Assembly: GCA_021792615.1 (NCBI GenBank)
Contig: JAJYUJ010000005.1
Coordinates: 1 to 64,000, forward strand
DNA: 64,000 nt
Direction: 5' to 3'
DNA from: a bacterium
Lineage (GTDB): Bacteria; JAMCPX01
The notes beneath the pieces are model-generated. The model saw only the letters and a list, made by a program, of their open reading frames with translations, ran no database searches and was not told the origin of the DNA. Below, piece after piece: positions 8,221 to 17,136 of this stretch (the stretch's first letter is position 1; each line of letters opens with the position of its first letter). A program made the position numbers and the translations under genes.

Positions 8221-10890
8221 ATGCCGGACAATATAAATGAGCAGTTGAACAGCGAACTGATGCCCCTGCTCAAGAGCATAACCAATACCAATAAAAACCT
8301 CGTCGTAAAGAATTACATCATAACGCTGCGTTCCCTTTTGAACGAGTTTCATAAATCAGGCCTTGGCGGTTATGATTTTGCGGTCATATTCAGCGACTAT
8401 CTCGATTTGCTCATGGAAAGGCTGTACGCGCTGTCGGGCACCAATCAGAACGCTGCATACACCCTGGTTGCCATAGGCGGATACGGCAGGAATGAATTAA
8501 ACGCTTACTCGGACATCGATCTCCTTTTTTTGTATCAGGACACGCTCTCGGAAGGTTTTCAGAACAGCATGCTGTATCCACTGTGGGATACGAAACTCGA
8601 GATAGGTCATAGTTCAAGGACCGTAGACGAATGTATAGAAGACGCAAAAAACGATTATACCTTTCTCACCTCATTGATGGACCAGAGGTTCATTGCGGGG
8701 AACTTCGGCCTGTTCGATTCCCTCCATACGCAGCTGTGCGGCCTGGTAAGGGGATCGCCCCAAATCTTTTTTCAGGAAAGGGAACAGGAACTTTATGCAC
8801 GGCGCGCAAAATATTCGACACCGGTTTACACCCTTGAACCGAACATAAAGGAGGGACCCGGCGGGCTCAGGGACGTTCATACCATGCTCTGGCTCACAAG
8901 ACTGTTTACGGATATTCCGGACATTACCGAATTCAAAAAATCGCCGTTTTTCGATTCCGATACGTATGAGCAATTTATTCGCAACTACAATATACTGATG
9001 AGACTGAGAAACGAGATGCACTTTTTAAGCGGCAGCAAGAATGACCGGCTGACCCTCGAGGTACAAAAACATCTCTCGACGTTTTCGGGTTATGAAAACG
9101 AAGAAGATGTCCTGGGGGTAGAAAAGTTTTTAGGCAATTTTTACGAGACCACGCACCGGATAGCAGAGCTTGCGGACGATTATATCCGGTACCTCAAAGA
9201 AAGGTATATCCTCCCCGGGAGCACGGAAAATACGGAATTCATAGGCGAATACTACATGATAACCCATAAGCAGCTCATGCTGAAGACCGGGAGTACCGAC
9301 ATCTACGAGAGGAAACCCGGGGAATTGATACATACCTTCCAACTACTCGTGGACCATGATGTAAAACCCGCGATTGCACTCAAAAACACCTTAAAAAAGG
9401 AGGCATTCCGGCTTCAGGAAGAGGAACGGATAGGCGCGTTATTCCCGTCATTTATGTCCCTGTTTGAGAGCAAGAACTTAAGTAAAATATTGTTTCTGAT
9501 AAATGATTATGGCATCCTCGGCATCATTATAAATGAATTCAAAGCAATAGCCAACAGGATACAGTACGACATGTATCATATTTATACCGTCGGCATACAT
9601 TCCATAAAAACCGTGGAAGAGATTGAGAAGATTCGGGATGGGAACAACGATAAATTCCTCAAGTCGCTGTATGAACAGGTAAAAAACAGAACCGTGCTTC
9701 TGCTTGCCGCGTTCCTGCACGATATCGGCAAGGGACACGGTAAAGACCACGCGAGGAAAGGCAGTGAAATGGCCTACAACATTGCAATCAGGCTCGGTGT
9801 TCCTGAGGCAGATGCCGAGCTCGTATCCTTTCTTGTCAGAAACCATCTGATCCTTTCCGACACAGCCCAGCGACGGGACATCAACGACGAGAAATTGATA
9901 TACGAATTCTCCAAGCTTGTAAAAAGGCGGGAAAATCTCAAGATGCTCTACCTGCTTACCGTTGCGGACCTGCGCGCAGTATCATCAATCGTCTGGACAG
10001 AGTGGAAGGGGGCACTCATCAATGAACTCTATAAAAGGTCCGAAGAAGCGCTTGAGCAGGGTCTTGATATGGCAAGGCTCACAACGGAGAAGTATCATAT
10101 CGCAAAAGAGCAGGTAAAAACAGACTTGAAGGGTATTGCCGATAACAGTATTATCGATGAGTTCCTCGACGGGTTCAAGTCCCGGTACTTCACGACCTAT
10201 TCACCGCAGGAGATTCGGGAACACTTCGATCTCATAAACCAATTCAAGACGGACGGTATCCTTGCCGTAGCAGGAACCGTCAATCCGCAGCACGGGTACA
10301 CGAAGATCAGCGTTTGCACTACGGACAGGCCCGGAATTTTTTCTATAATAGCAGGAGTATTATCGTCAACAGGGGCAAACATCATGGACGCGAATATCTC
10401 CGTGAGAAAAGACGGTATCATCATAGACGTTTTCCGTGTCGAGGATGTGGACAAACTCCATCCCTACCCTGAATACAAATTGCAGAAATTCATCAACGAC
10501 CTCAAGGAATGCCTGTCCGGAAAGATCGCGGTTGAGTCCCTGCTGTCCGCACGGTTTAAGCCTTCCATACTGAAAGACAAGGTCATCAACAAACAGCCGA
10601 CGGAGATCATCGTCAATGACGAGGTTTCCGACATATATACCCTCATTGAGATATATACGCAGGACAGGCAGCGGCTCCTGTACGATATAACCCGTACTCT
10701 CTCAAAATTCGATCTGAATATCGTCGTAGCCAAGATTACGACGAGGGTCGATCAGGTAGCGGATATCTTTTATGTCGAAAAAATCGGCGGTGGAAAGATC
10801 TCCGGTACACGGGACACAGAGACACTGGTTTCAGAATTGCGATCGATTATCGACAAAGAAAACAACGGTCAGCCTATCGATGGAAATTGA
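8221..10890 (+). CDS. glnD: [Protein-PII] uridylyltransferase / uridylyl-removing enzyme
   Basis: A bifunctional nitrogen sensor that uridylylates PII under nitrogen limitation and deuridylylates it when glutamine is high. All parts are visible in 889 residues: nucleotidyltransferase motif GGYGRNELNAYSDIDLLF near 86-103, HD hydrolase motif HDIGKGHGKDH near 500, and two C-terminal ACT domains (TTDRPGIFSIIAGVLSS, near 700; TQDRQRLLYDITRTL, near 807). Length is normal for GlnD. I chose the ATG four bases after the preceding stop; an in-frame GTG at 8206 would overlap the previous gene. Its 3' end overlaps the recombinase by 11 bases. Confidence 0.93.
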   Translation: MPDNINEQLNSELMPLLKSITNTNKNLVVKNYIITLRSLLNEFHKSGLGGYDFAVIFSDYLDLLMERLYALSGTNQNAAYTLVAIGGYGRNELNAYSDIDLLFLYQDTLSEGFQNSMLYPLWDTKLEIGHSSRTVDECIEDAKNDYTFLTSLMDQRFIAGNFGLFDSLHTQLCGLVRGSPQIFFQEREQELYARRAKYSTPVYTLEPNIKEGPGGLRDVHTMLWLTRLFTDIPDITEFKKSPFFDSDTYEQFIRNYNILMRLRNEMHFLSGSKNDRLTLEVQKHLSTFSGYENEEDVLGVEKFLGNFYETTHRIAELADDYIRYLKERYILPGSTENTEFIGEYYMITHKQLMLKTGSTDIYERKPGELIHTFQLLVDHDVKPAIALKNTLKKEAFRLQEEERIGALFPSFMSLFESKNLSKILFLINDYGILGIIINEFKAIANRIQYDMYHIYTVGIHSIKTVEEIEKIRDGNNDKFLKSLYEQVKNRTVLLLAAFLHDIGKGHGKDHARKGSEMAYNIAIRLGVPEADAELVSFLVRNHLILSDTAQRRDINDEKLIYEFSKLVKRRENLKMLYLLTVADLRAVSSIVWTEWKGALINELYKRSEEALEQGLDMARLTTEKYHIAKEQVKTDLKGIADNSIIDEFLDGFKSRYFTTYSPQEIREHFDLINQFKTDGILAVAGTVNPQHGYTKISVCTTDRPGIFSIIAGVLSSTGANIMDANISVRKDGIIIDVFRVEDVDKLHPYPEYKLQKFINDLKECLSGKIAVESLLSARFKPSILKDKVINKQPTEIIVNDEVSDIYTLIEIYTQDRQRLLYDITRTLSKFDLNIVVAKITTRVDQVADIFYVEKIGGGKISGTRDTETLVSELRSIIDKENNGQPIDGN

Positions 10891-11776
10891 TAACGCTATC
10901 GACACCTTCATAAATTATATAGCCTCTGAAAAGGGCTTGTCCAGAAACACCATTTCTTCCTACAGTACGGACCTCAAGAGATTTTCGGATTTTTTGCACG
11001 GCGCAGGCATAACGGATGTTTCCGGCATAACAACGGACAGGATCCTTGTTTTTCTCAAATCCTTGAAAACAAGCCGGCTGTCCTCATCTTCGGTCGTACG
11101 GTATCAGGTGACCATACGGAACTTTTTCAGATTTATGCTCAAAGAAGGAGTTTTGAAAAAAGACCCGGTCCATATACTTGAACTCCCGAAAAGGGACAGG
11201 AAACTCCCGCAGGTGATGAATGAATCGGAGATCGAATCCCTCCTGAACAGTCCGTCGCTGATACAAGATAAGAAACGTCAGTTACGGGACAAGGCCATGT
11301 TTGAGGTCATGTACGCAACAGGACTGCGCGTATCCGAGCTCGTTGGCTTGACGCTGAATTCCATCGAAATGACCGTGGGATTTATAAAGGTGAAAGGCAA
11401 AGGCAGCAAAGAGAGGATCGTCCCCATAGGTGACGCTGCAAAAGAAGCGGTTGCCCGCTACCTCGAAGAAGGCCGGCCGGCCTTCTTACGGCGTACAACC
11501 GATGCCCTTTTTTTAACTCAGCAGGGTGAAGCCTTTTCGCGGCAGGGATTCTGGAAGCTCCTGAAAACATATCTCAAGAAGACAAACATAACAAAGCTTG
11601 TTACACCGCATACCCTGCGGCATTCCTTTGCGACACATTTACTTGAACACGGCGCAGATCTCAGGTCTGTTCAACTCATGCTCGGACATTCGGACATTTC
11701 AACCACGCAGATCTACACGCATATCAATACGGAGATGCTCAAACGCATATACGACAAGTACCACCCCAGGAGCTGA
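10880..11776 (+). CDS. xerD: XerC/XerD-type site-specific tyrosine recombinase
   Basis: A 298-residue tyrosine recombinase expected to resolve chromosome dimers at dif. It has an N-terminal SAM-like core-binding domain (FINYIASEKGLSRNTISSY) and a catalytic domain with Arg in TGLRVSEL (near 150), Lys in KGKGSKER, HTLRHSFATHLL (near 244), GHSDISTTQIYTH and the nucleophilic Tyr near 280. The full length and lack of nearby repeats argue for a housekeeping Xer protein, not a mobile-element integrase. The frame is open further upstream inside glnD, but MEIDNAID is the natural N-terminus. Xer C and D paralogues cannot be separated reliably by eye. Confidence 0.85.
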   Translation: MEIDNAIDTFINYIASEKGLSRNTISSYSTDLKRFSDFLHGAGITDVSGITTDRILVFLKSLKTSRLSSSSVVRYQVTIRNFFRFMLKEGVLKKDPVHILELPKRDRKLPQVMNESEIESLLNSPSLIQDKKRQLRDKAMFEVMYATGLRVSELVGLTLNSIEMTVGFIKVKGKGSKERIVPIGDAAKEAVARYLEEGRPAFLRRTTDALFLTQQGEAFSRQGFWKLLKTYLKKTNITKLVTPHTLRHSFATHLLEHGADLRSVQLMLGHSDISTTQIYTHINTEMLKRIYDKYHPRS

Positions 11777-11800
11777 ACTACCGGCTATGCCTTTTCCGGG

Positions 11801-12055
11801 CTAATCGTGCTCTTTGAACGCCTTTTCCTGTTCCGGATCGTGTTTTCTGATCCACTCCATCAGCATTGCAGCGTGCTCTTTTTCCTCGTCCCTGTTGTGG
11901 GACAATATTCGCTTGAGACCGGGATCTTTTGTTGCTGCTATTCTCTGCTGGTACCAGTCTATCGCATCAAATTCCTCCGTCAGTGAAACACGCGCCCTTT
12001 CAAGGTCCTTCGATACATCATCGAGATTGTCCCAGTCGTTGTGTGTAGAAGACAT
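11801..12055 (-). CDS. EncFtn-like small ferritin, no visible encapsulin-targeting tail
   Basis: An 84-residue helical protein matching the encapsulated-ferritin (EncFtn) family. The first helix has LTEEFDAIDWYQQR and the second HNRDEEKEHAAMLMEWIR. Glu28, Glu58 and His61 line up with the ferroxidase ligands Glu32, Glu62 and His65 of the Rhodospirillum rubrum protein at a constant offset of four; Glu27, Asp30 and Tyr35 also correspond. EncFtn forms ring decamers that oxidise Fe(II), usually inside an encapsulin shell. Here the protein stops at KAFKEHD, without the C-terminal shell-targeting peptide, and no encapsulin gene is in the window. It follows two acyl-CoA dehydrogenase genes, with its own AGGAGG. 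Confidence 0.82.
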   Translation of the reverse strand: MSSTHNDWDNLDDVSKDLERARVSLTEEFDAIDWYQQRIAATKDPGLKRILSHNRDEEKEHAAMLMEWIRKHDPEQEKAFKEHD

Positions 12056-12064
12056 GGATACCTC

Positions 12065-13303
12065 CTATTTCAATTCCTTCCTTGTGTAATCAAGGATAGC
12101 CCTTGCCACAACGAGTCTCTGGATCTGTCCGGTACCTTCAAACACGTCGTAGACCTTTGCGTCCCTCATCCATTTCTCCAGCAGGTGTTTCCGTGAATAC
12201 CCTTCGGGTCCGTAGAGTTCTATTGCCTTCTGCGTAACTTCATCGACGACCGTACCGGCCTTTGCCTTTGCCATGGAGGCTTCTTTAAGATTCGGCAGAC
12301 TATGATCGAGCATCCATGCCGCCTTCCACGTGAGCAGCCGTGCCGCACTGATCTTTGCCTCCATATCCTCGAGCACCGTCTCTATATATCCTCTTTTGTG
12401 GAGAGGTTTGCCGTAATTTATTTCAAGGCCGTTCTTTACGACAAAATCCTCGTATACCAAGTCGAACGCGGAACGCGCAATGCCGATTGCCATGGCTGCA
12501 ACCATAGGACGTGTTGCATCGAACGTTTGCATTGCACCTTTGAATCCTTTTTCTTCTTTCTTCTCGCCGCCAAGGAGGTTGTCCTTGTGAACGCGGCAAT
12601 CTTCAAGCACGACCTCGGCCGTGTCCGAAGCACGTATCCCGAGTTTGTGCTCGAGCCTGGCCATCTTGAGACCCGGTGTTCCCTTCTCCACGACGAACGC
12701 CTTGATACCCGATCTGCCGAGATCCTTGCCGAGCGTTGCCCAGACAACATACAGGTCGGCCATATCGCCGCCCGTAACGAATATCTTGGTCCCGTTGAGT
12801 ATATAATAATCCCCGTCCTTGACTGCCGTTGTAGCAACTGCAGAGGCATCGGAACCAAAACCCGGCTCTGTCAGTGCCATAGCTCCGTAACTCGGCTTGG
12901 GGCCGTTCAGAACCTTCATAAACCGCTTCTTTTGTTCCGGGGTCCCTGCTGCCATGATCGCAGCGCCGCCGAGACCGGGCCCCGGAATTCTCAGGGTAAG
13001 TCCCGGACACCCCCATGCGATCTCTTCTATTGCAATGGCACCGAGGAGGTTCATTTCCATCTTCGGCCGGTCGTGCTTTTCTTTATGCTCTGATTTTTCT
13101 TCCGAGTCACCGCTTGCATTGGCAGTGGAAAAACTGAATCCCAGTGACCGGAACATCTCATGGGTCTTTTGTATGAATTCCGTAGGTTCTACGTGTTCCT
13201 CTTCATCGTATTTACGCGCTATCGGCCGCATAACATCGCGTGCATAGTTATGGGTAAATTCCCTTGCCATCTTCATTATAGGTGTGAATTCAAAGTCTAT
13301 CAT
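12065..13303 (-). CDS. Acyl-CoA dehydrogenase with charged insertion
   Basis: A 412-residue FAD-dependent acyl-CoA dehydrogenase that would oxidise an acyl-CoA to the 2-enoyl-CoA and pass electrons to ETF. The C-terminus keeps the catalytic Glu in VFEGTGQIQR (near 389); FAD/substrate motifs include ALTEPGFGSDAS and NGTKIFVTGGD. Unusually, the loop that normally reads like PEEYGG is replaced by a Glu/Lys/His-rich stretch at about residues 62-82 (SGDSEEKSEHKEKHDRP). The start was set at MIDFEF, behind a perfect AGGAGG; the frame is open further upstream into the neighbouring gene. The substrate is unknown. Confidence 0.88.
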   Translation of the reverse strand: MIDFEFTPIMKMAREFTHNYARDVMRPIARKYDEEEHVEPTEFIQKTHEMFRSLGFSFSTANASGDSEEKSEHKEKHDRPKMEMNLLGAIAIEEIAWGCPGLTLRIPGPGLGGAAIMAAGTPEQKKRFMKVLNGPKPSYGAMALTEPGFGSDASAVATTAVKDGDYYILNGTKIFVTGGDMADLYVVWATLGKDLGRSGIKAFVVEKGTPGLKMARLEHKLGIRASDTAEVVLEDCRVHKDNLLGGEKKEEKGFKGAMQTFDATRPMVAAMAIGIARSAFDLVYEDFVVKNGLEINYGKPLHKRGYIETVLEDMEAKISAARLLTWKAAWMLDHSLPNLKEASMAKAKAGTVVDEVTQKAIELYGPEGYSRKHLLEKWMRDAKVYDVFEGTGQIQRLVVARAILDYTRKELK

Positions 13304-13313
13304 GTAAGCCTCC

Positions 13314-14411
13314 TTATACAATCGCCATAAATTCTGATACTGCAAATGACCGTGCATCCCGGTACCACATCTCGACCGGATGTTCCCGTACGAAGCCATG
13401 GCCGCCGAGGATCTGGGTTGCGTTCCTCGTTATGAACATGGCTGTATCCGCGGCATACCGTTTTCCAAGGGATGCCTCCTTGTACGCGTCCATACCTTTA
13501 TCGAGCATCCATGCGGATTTCCATGCCATCAGACGGATCGCATCGATCTCCATTGCCATCTCAGCAAGGGTGAATGCTACCGACTGCCGTGAAGCGATCG
13601 GTTCTCCGAAAGCAATGCGCTCTTTTGCATAGGCAAGAGCATATTCGTACGCCGCCCTGCACACGCCTGTCGTAAGCGCTATGGAGGCTGTCCTCGCCCG
13701 CGCGAGAAGGTTCGCAAAACCGCCGGAGAGCTTCAACACCTCATTGCGCGCCACCCTTGAACCGTCCAGCGACAGGGTAAACTGTTTTAAAGCCCTTAAT
13801 CCCTGGTTTTTTTCTCTTTCCTTGACGGTAAAACCACCTGCAGGTACTATGAAACCGTCGATACCCGCAAGCCCCTCACCGCTGCCCTTTTTTGCAAATA
13901 CCAGGGTTGCAAGTGCGGAATCGGCAATCGAGACAAACGCCTTTTCTCCGTTCAGTACAAAATCGTCACCGTCATCCGCTGCGGTTGTTTTTAAGGATTC
14001 GATATCAAACCGCACGGAAGGTTCGACAAGTGCCGCAGTAAAACCCTGGAATTGGTCCGGCTTGTTCATCGTGAAATACTTTTTTTTCTGTTCTTCCGTA
14101 CCATACAGCATCAAGGGTATATTCATCAAAGACGGTGCCAGGATATTCACGGTCATCGAAAGATTGCCATAGGCGAGTTCTTCGAGTACGATAACGCTGT
14201 CCAGCGCGGAAAGCTGCCCACCTGCCCCGCCGTACGCCTCGGGGATGTATCCGGTCGTTAATCCCAGCTCATGTCCCTGTTTTATAATATCCGCCGGTAT
14301 CTCACCCGATTCATCTGCCGGCCTGTCTTGCTTTCGCATGATTGTTAAAGCAAAATCCCTGCACGTATCCCTGAGCAGGGCTTGTTCTTCGCTTAATTCA
14401 AAAGAAACCAT
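13314..14411 (-). CDS. Acyl-CoA dehydrogenase, short C-terminus
   Basis: A 365-residue acyl-CoA dehydrogenase-fold protein (N-terminal FELSEEQALLRDTCRDFA; YIPEAYGGAGGQLS; TRNATQILGGHGFVREHPVEMWYRDAR). It ends SFAVSEFMAIV, where family members usually continue through (Y/F)EGT(S/G)xIQ and another helix. The Glu of SEF aligns with the catalytic Glu, but its Gly-Thr context is lost and the final helix is missing. It may be a divergent active enzyme or the non-catalytic half of a heteromer with the dehydrogenase encoded immediately downstream. The ATG has an AGGAGG and the promoter lies about 30 bp upstream. Confidence 0.85.
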   Translation of the reverse strand: MVSFELSEEQALLRDTCRDFALTIMRKQDRPADESGEIPADIIKQGHELGLTTGYIPEAYGGAGGQLSALDSVIVLEELAYGNLSMTVNILAPSLMNIPLMLYGTEEQKKKYFTMNKPDQFQGFTAALVEPSVRFDIESLKTTAADDGDDFVLNGEKAFVSIADSALATLVFAKKGSGEGLAGIDGFIVPAGGFTVKEREKNQGLRALKQFTLSLDGSRVARNEVLKLSGGFANLLARARTASIALTTGVCRAAYEYALAYAKERIAFGEPIASRQSVAFTLAEMAMEIDAIRLMAWKSAWMLDKGMDAYKEASLGKRYAADTAMFITRNATQILGGHGFVREHPVEMWYRDARSFAVSEFMAIV

Positions 14412-14439
14412 AGTGCCTCCTTTGTGCTATTATGAGATG

Positions 14440-14468
14440 TATAAATATCTTTTTGATTAGGATGTCAA
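14440..14468 (-). promoter_or_regulatory. Sigma-70-like promoter for the acyl-CoA dehydrogenase/EncFtn operon
   Basis: On the minus strand TTGACA (14463-14468), a 17-bp spacer and TTTATA (14440-14445) lie about 30 bp upstream of the first dehydrogenase start. The spacing is ideal and the -35 perfect. It suggests the two dehydrogenases and the EncFtn-like gene are transcribed separately from the dap genes. Confidence 0.6.
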
Positions 14469-14540
14469 TAAACTTTAATATATAAAATGAACAAAACTGG
14501 ATAGCCGCTTTCGTTGGTATAACGAAGAATCAAACGCAGG

Positions 14541-14563
14541 TAAAAGCGAAAAGGTACTTTTCG
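14541..14563 (-). terminator. Candidate weak terminator after dapB
   Basis: Reading the minus strand after dapB, CGAAAAG and CTTTTCG form a perfect 7-bp stem with a 3-base loop, followed by CTTTTA. The stem is short and the T-run imperfect, so it may be only partly effective. It sits between the dapB stop and the next promoter, where a terminator is expected. Confidence 0.4.
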
Positions 14564-14608
14564 GTAAACCGATAGGTGACTTAACTATTATAAAAGCAAA
14601 TTTTCTTA

Positions 14609-15430
14609 TTATAAATTTTTGGTCAGGCCGAGCACATCGCCCATGGTGTAGACGCCGGGCTTTTTCCCCGCGATCCATTGAGCCGCAAGCAATGCGCCCT
14701 GAGCAAAGTTCTCCCTGCTCGTTGCCCTGTGCGTTATCTCGAGCCGTTCGCCGGTACCGATAAACATGACAGTATGCTCTCCCGCAATATCTCCTCCGCG
14801 CAGGGTCTGAATACCTATCTCTCCCCTCGGGCGGGTGCCTATTTGTCCATGGCGTTCATACCGAGCCACATCCGCAAGCTGTTTGCTGCGGGCATGGGCA
14901 ATGATATCGGCCAATTTCAGGGCAGTGCCGCTCGGTGCGTCGATTTTATTCTTGTGGTGTGCCTCTACAATCTCGGCATCAAAACTGTCATCTATCGTTC
15001 CTGCCGCGAGTTCCACAAGCTTAAAAAGCAGGTTTACCAGTACGCTCATATTGGGGGACTGGACGATGGCGGTTTCTTTTCCTGCCTGATGGATCATTTC
15101 CGTCTCTTCTTTCGAAATCCCGGTTGTCCCGATGACCAGGGATATTTTTTTCTTCCTCGCATACCCGAGGATTGCCATGGTCGAAGCAGGTATCGAGAAA
15201 TCTATAATACAATCAACGTGCGCCGTAATACTTGCGGGATCGTCGGTAACCATGACCCCGGAATTTTTACCCTGAATGAGCAGGCCGATATCAACGCCGA
15301 TGGACGAATGGCCCTTCCGCTCTATTCCTCCAACGATACGAAACAACGGGTTCTGGGACAGAAGCCGTGCTATCTGCAGGCCCATCCTCCCCATAACGCC
15401 GTTGACGGCAACGGCAACCGGATCAGCCAT
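14609..15430 (-). CDS. dapB: 4-hydroxy-tetrahydrodipicolinate reductase
   Basis: A 273-residue cytoplasmic NAD(P)H-dependent reductase, second step of the diaminopimelate pathway. The N-terminal Rossmann motif is VNGVMGRMG; VIGTTGIS, EAHHKNKIDAPSGTA (catalytic His/Lys region) and the C-terminal RGGDIAGEHTVMF are all typical of DapB. The start overlaps the dapA stop by eight bases, so the two are translationally coupled. It is the last gene of a lysA-dapF-dapA-dapB run; dapL is elsewhere in the window. Confidence 0.95.
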   Translation of the reverse strand: MADPVAVAVNGVMGRMGLQIARLLSQNPLFRIVGGIERKGHSSIGVDIGLLIQGKNSGVMVTDDPASITAHVDCIIDFSIPASTMAILGYARKKKISLVIGTTGISKEETEMIHQAGKETAIVQSPNMSVLVNLLFKLVELAAGTIDDSFDAEIVEAHHKNKIDAPSGTALKLADIIAHARSKQLADVARYERHGQIGTRPRGEIGIQTLRGGDIAGEHTVMFIGTGERLEITHRATSRENFAQGALLAAQWIAGKKPGVYTMGDVLGLTKNL

Positions 15431-16316
15431 TGATTAGCCCCAGTTCTGTCATGGTGGTCTTCAGCTTGTTGAGGTTTGGACCTGCCATGGGCGTAAGAGG
15501 GAGCCTTATTTCATTGGAAATCCAGCCACGCAGATGCGCTGCAGCCTTCACGGGTATGGGGTTACTTTCTATAAACATGGCATTGTGCAGCGGCCATAGC
15601 TTGAGGTTGATATCTATTGCTTTCTGCATGGTACCGCTCTTATACGCCCTGAACATCTCCACCATCTCGGCGGGTACTATATTCGATGTAACGGATATTA
15701 CACCTTTAGCTCCGATGGCAATACTCGGAAGGGCCGTAAAGTCGTCTCCGGACAGTACGATAAAGCCTTTCCTGCACAGCTTCATGGTCTCGGTGACTTG
15801 CTGCAGGGATCCTGTTGCCTCTTTTATGCCGATAATATTTTTAATCTCCGAAAGCCGTGCAACGGTTTCCGGCAGCATATTGACGCCGGTCCTGCCGGGT
15901 ACATTGTAAAGAATGAGCGGGATATCGACTGCTTCGGCAATCGCGCGGAAATGCTCGAACATGCCGTTCTGCGTCGGCTTGTTGTAATAAGGCGTTATCG
16001 TAAGCGCTGCGTCCGCTCCGGCTTTTTTCGCATGCGCCGTCAGCTTAATTGCCTCTTTTGTGTTGTTGGATCCTGTGCCGGCTATAACCGTCATTCTGCG
16101 GTTCACGAGCTCAAGGGTATAGTCGATGAGCATCTCATGCTCATCGAAGTCCAGAGTTGCGGATTCCCCGGTCGTCCCGCAGGGAACAATCCCGGAGATA
16201 CCGGCTTTTATCTGCATTTCTACAAGCGATTGGTAAGCCTTTTTATCGACCTTGTTGTCTTTGAAAGGTGTAATGATGGCCGTAATTATACCTTGGATCT
16301 CTTTTGTGTCAGACAT
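15423..16316 (-). CDS. dapA: 4-hydroxy-tetrahydrodipicolinate synthase
   Basis: A 297-residue TIM-barrel aldolase that condenses pyruvate with aspartate semialdehyde. Visible hallmarks are PCGTTGESATLDFDEH, the catalytic Tyr in YYNKPTQ and in LYNVPGRTG, and the Schiff-base Lys in IIGIKEATGSL. The length is normal. It overlaps dapF by eight bases upstream and dapB by eight downstream, so the three are tightly coupled. AGGAGAG precedes the ATG. Confidence 0.95.
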   Translation of the reverse strand: MSDTKEIQGIITAIITPFKDNKVDKKAYQSLVEMQIKAGISGIVPCGTTGESATLDFDEHEMLIDYTLELVNRRMTVIAGTGSNNTKEAIKLTAHAKKAGADAALTITPYYNKPTQNGMFEHFRAIAEAVDIPLILYNVPGRTGVNMLPETVARLSEIKNIIGIKEATGSLQQVTETMKLCRKGFIVLSGDDFTALPSIAIGAKGVISVTSNIVPAEMVEMFRAYKSGTMQKAIDINLKLWPLHNAMFIESNPIPVKAAAHLRGWISNEIRLPLTPMAGPNLNKLKTTMTELGLING

Positions 16317-17136
16317 CTATCTCTCCTCTGAAAACTTCTTCGGCGGGACCGGTCAGAAAAACATGGTTGTCCTTGGTCCATTCAATTTCAAGGTCACCGC
16401 CCCGTAAATGTATCAATACGTTTTCCCTGCTTTTATTGTTCAATACGCCTGCAACTCCAACCGCACATGCACCTGAACCGCACCCGAGCGTCTCGCCGCT
16501 CCCGCGTTCCCAAACACGCATCTTCAGTTCGTTATCGTTGATCTTTTCAACAAACTCCACATTGGTTTTTTTGGGGAACATCTTGTTGTTTTCAAGGGCC
16601 GGACCGTATTTCTCGACATTAAACTTGTCTATCTTGTCCATAAATATCACGGTATGCGGATTACCCATGGACACACAGGTGATCTTGAAATCCATGTCCT
16701 CTATCTTTATAGCCCTGTTGATGACCCTTCCGCTCAGCCGAACCGGGATAAGCTTGCCGTCGAACACGGGCTCTCCCATGTCAACCCGTATCTTATCGCC
16801 CTTGATTACCGGTTTTTTTATGCCTGCAAGCGTTTCAATTTCAAGTTCTCTTTTTTTTGTGTATCCGTGCTCTACAAGATACTTCGCGACGCAACGAATG
16901 CCGTTGCCGCACATTTCGACCTCTCCTCCGTCGGCATTAAATATCCGCATCCTGAAATCCGCGGTTTTCGAAGGCAGTATCATCAACAACTGGTCTGCAC
17001 CTATACTGAATGCCGGAGTGCACAGCCTCTTAATCAGTTCGGAAGAAAGCTTTTCTTCCTTTTTCAGAGAATCTATGATGATAAAGTGGTTGCCGGTTCC
17101 CTGCATCTTCGTAAATTTTATAGTCCTTTTAGACAT
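16309..17136 (-). CDS. dapF: Diaminopimelate epimerase
   Basis: A 275-residue cofactor-independent epimerase converting LL- to meso-diaminopimelate. Both active-site cysteines are present: one in EMCGNGIRC (first half), one in LGCGSGACA (second half), and the N-terminus KFTKMQGTGNHFI is typical. The gene overlaps lysA and dapA by eight bases each. Its product supplies both MurE (dcw cluster in this window) and LysA. AAGGAG lies at good distance from the ATG. Confidence 0.96.
   Translation of the reverse strand: MSKRTIKFTKMQGTGNHFIIIDSLKKEEKLSSELIKRLCTPAFSIGADQLLMILPSKTADFRMRIFNADGGEVEMCGNGIRCVAKYLVEHGYTKKRELEIETLAGIKKPVIKGDKIRVDMGEPVFDGKLIPVRLSGRVINRAIKIEDMDFKITCVSMGNPHTVIFMDKIDKFNVEKYGPALENNKMFPKKTNVEFVEKINDNELKMRVWERGSGETLGCGSGACAVGVAGVLNNKSRENVLIHLRGGDLEIEWTKDNHVFLTGPAEEVFRGEIDV

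Noticed and set aside
10880-11776. Phage or island integrase
   Set aside because: Length and motifs fit housekeeping Xer recombinases; it overlaps glnD and has no flanking att-like repeats or tRNA.
12302-13093. A 263-codon plus-strand open frame opposite an acyl-CoA dehydrogenase
   Set aside because: Mirror of a real gene; Cys/Arg-rich with no recognisable domain.
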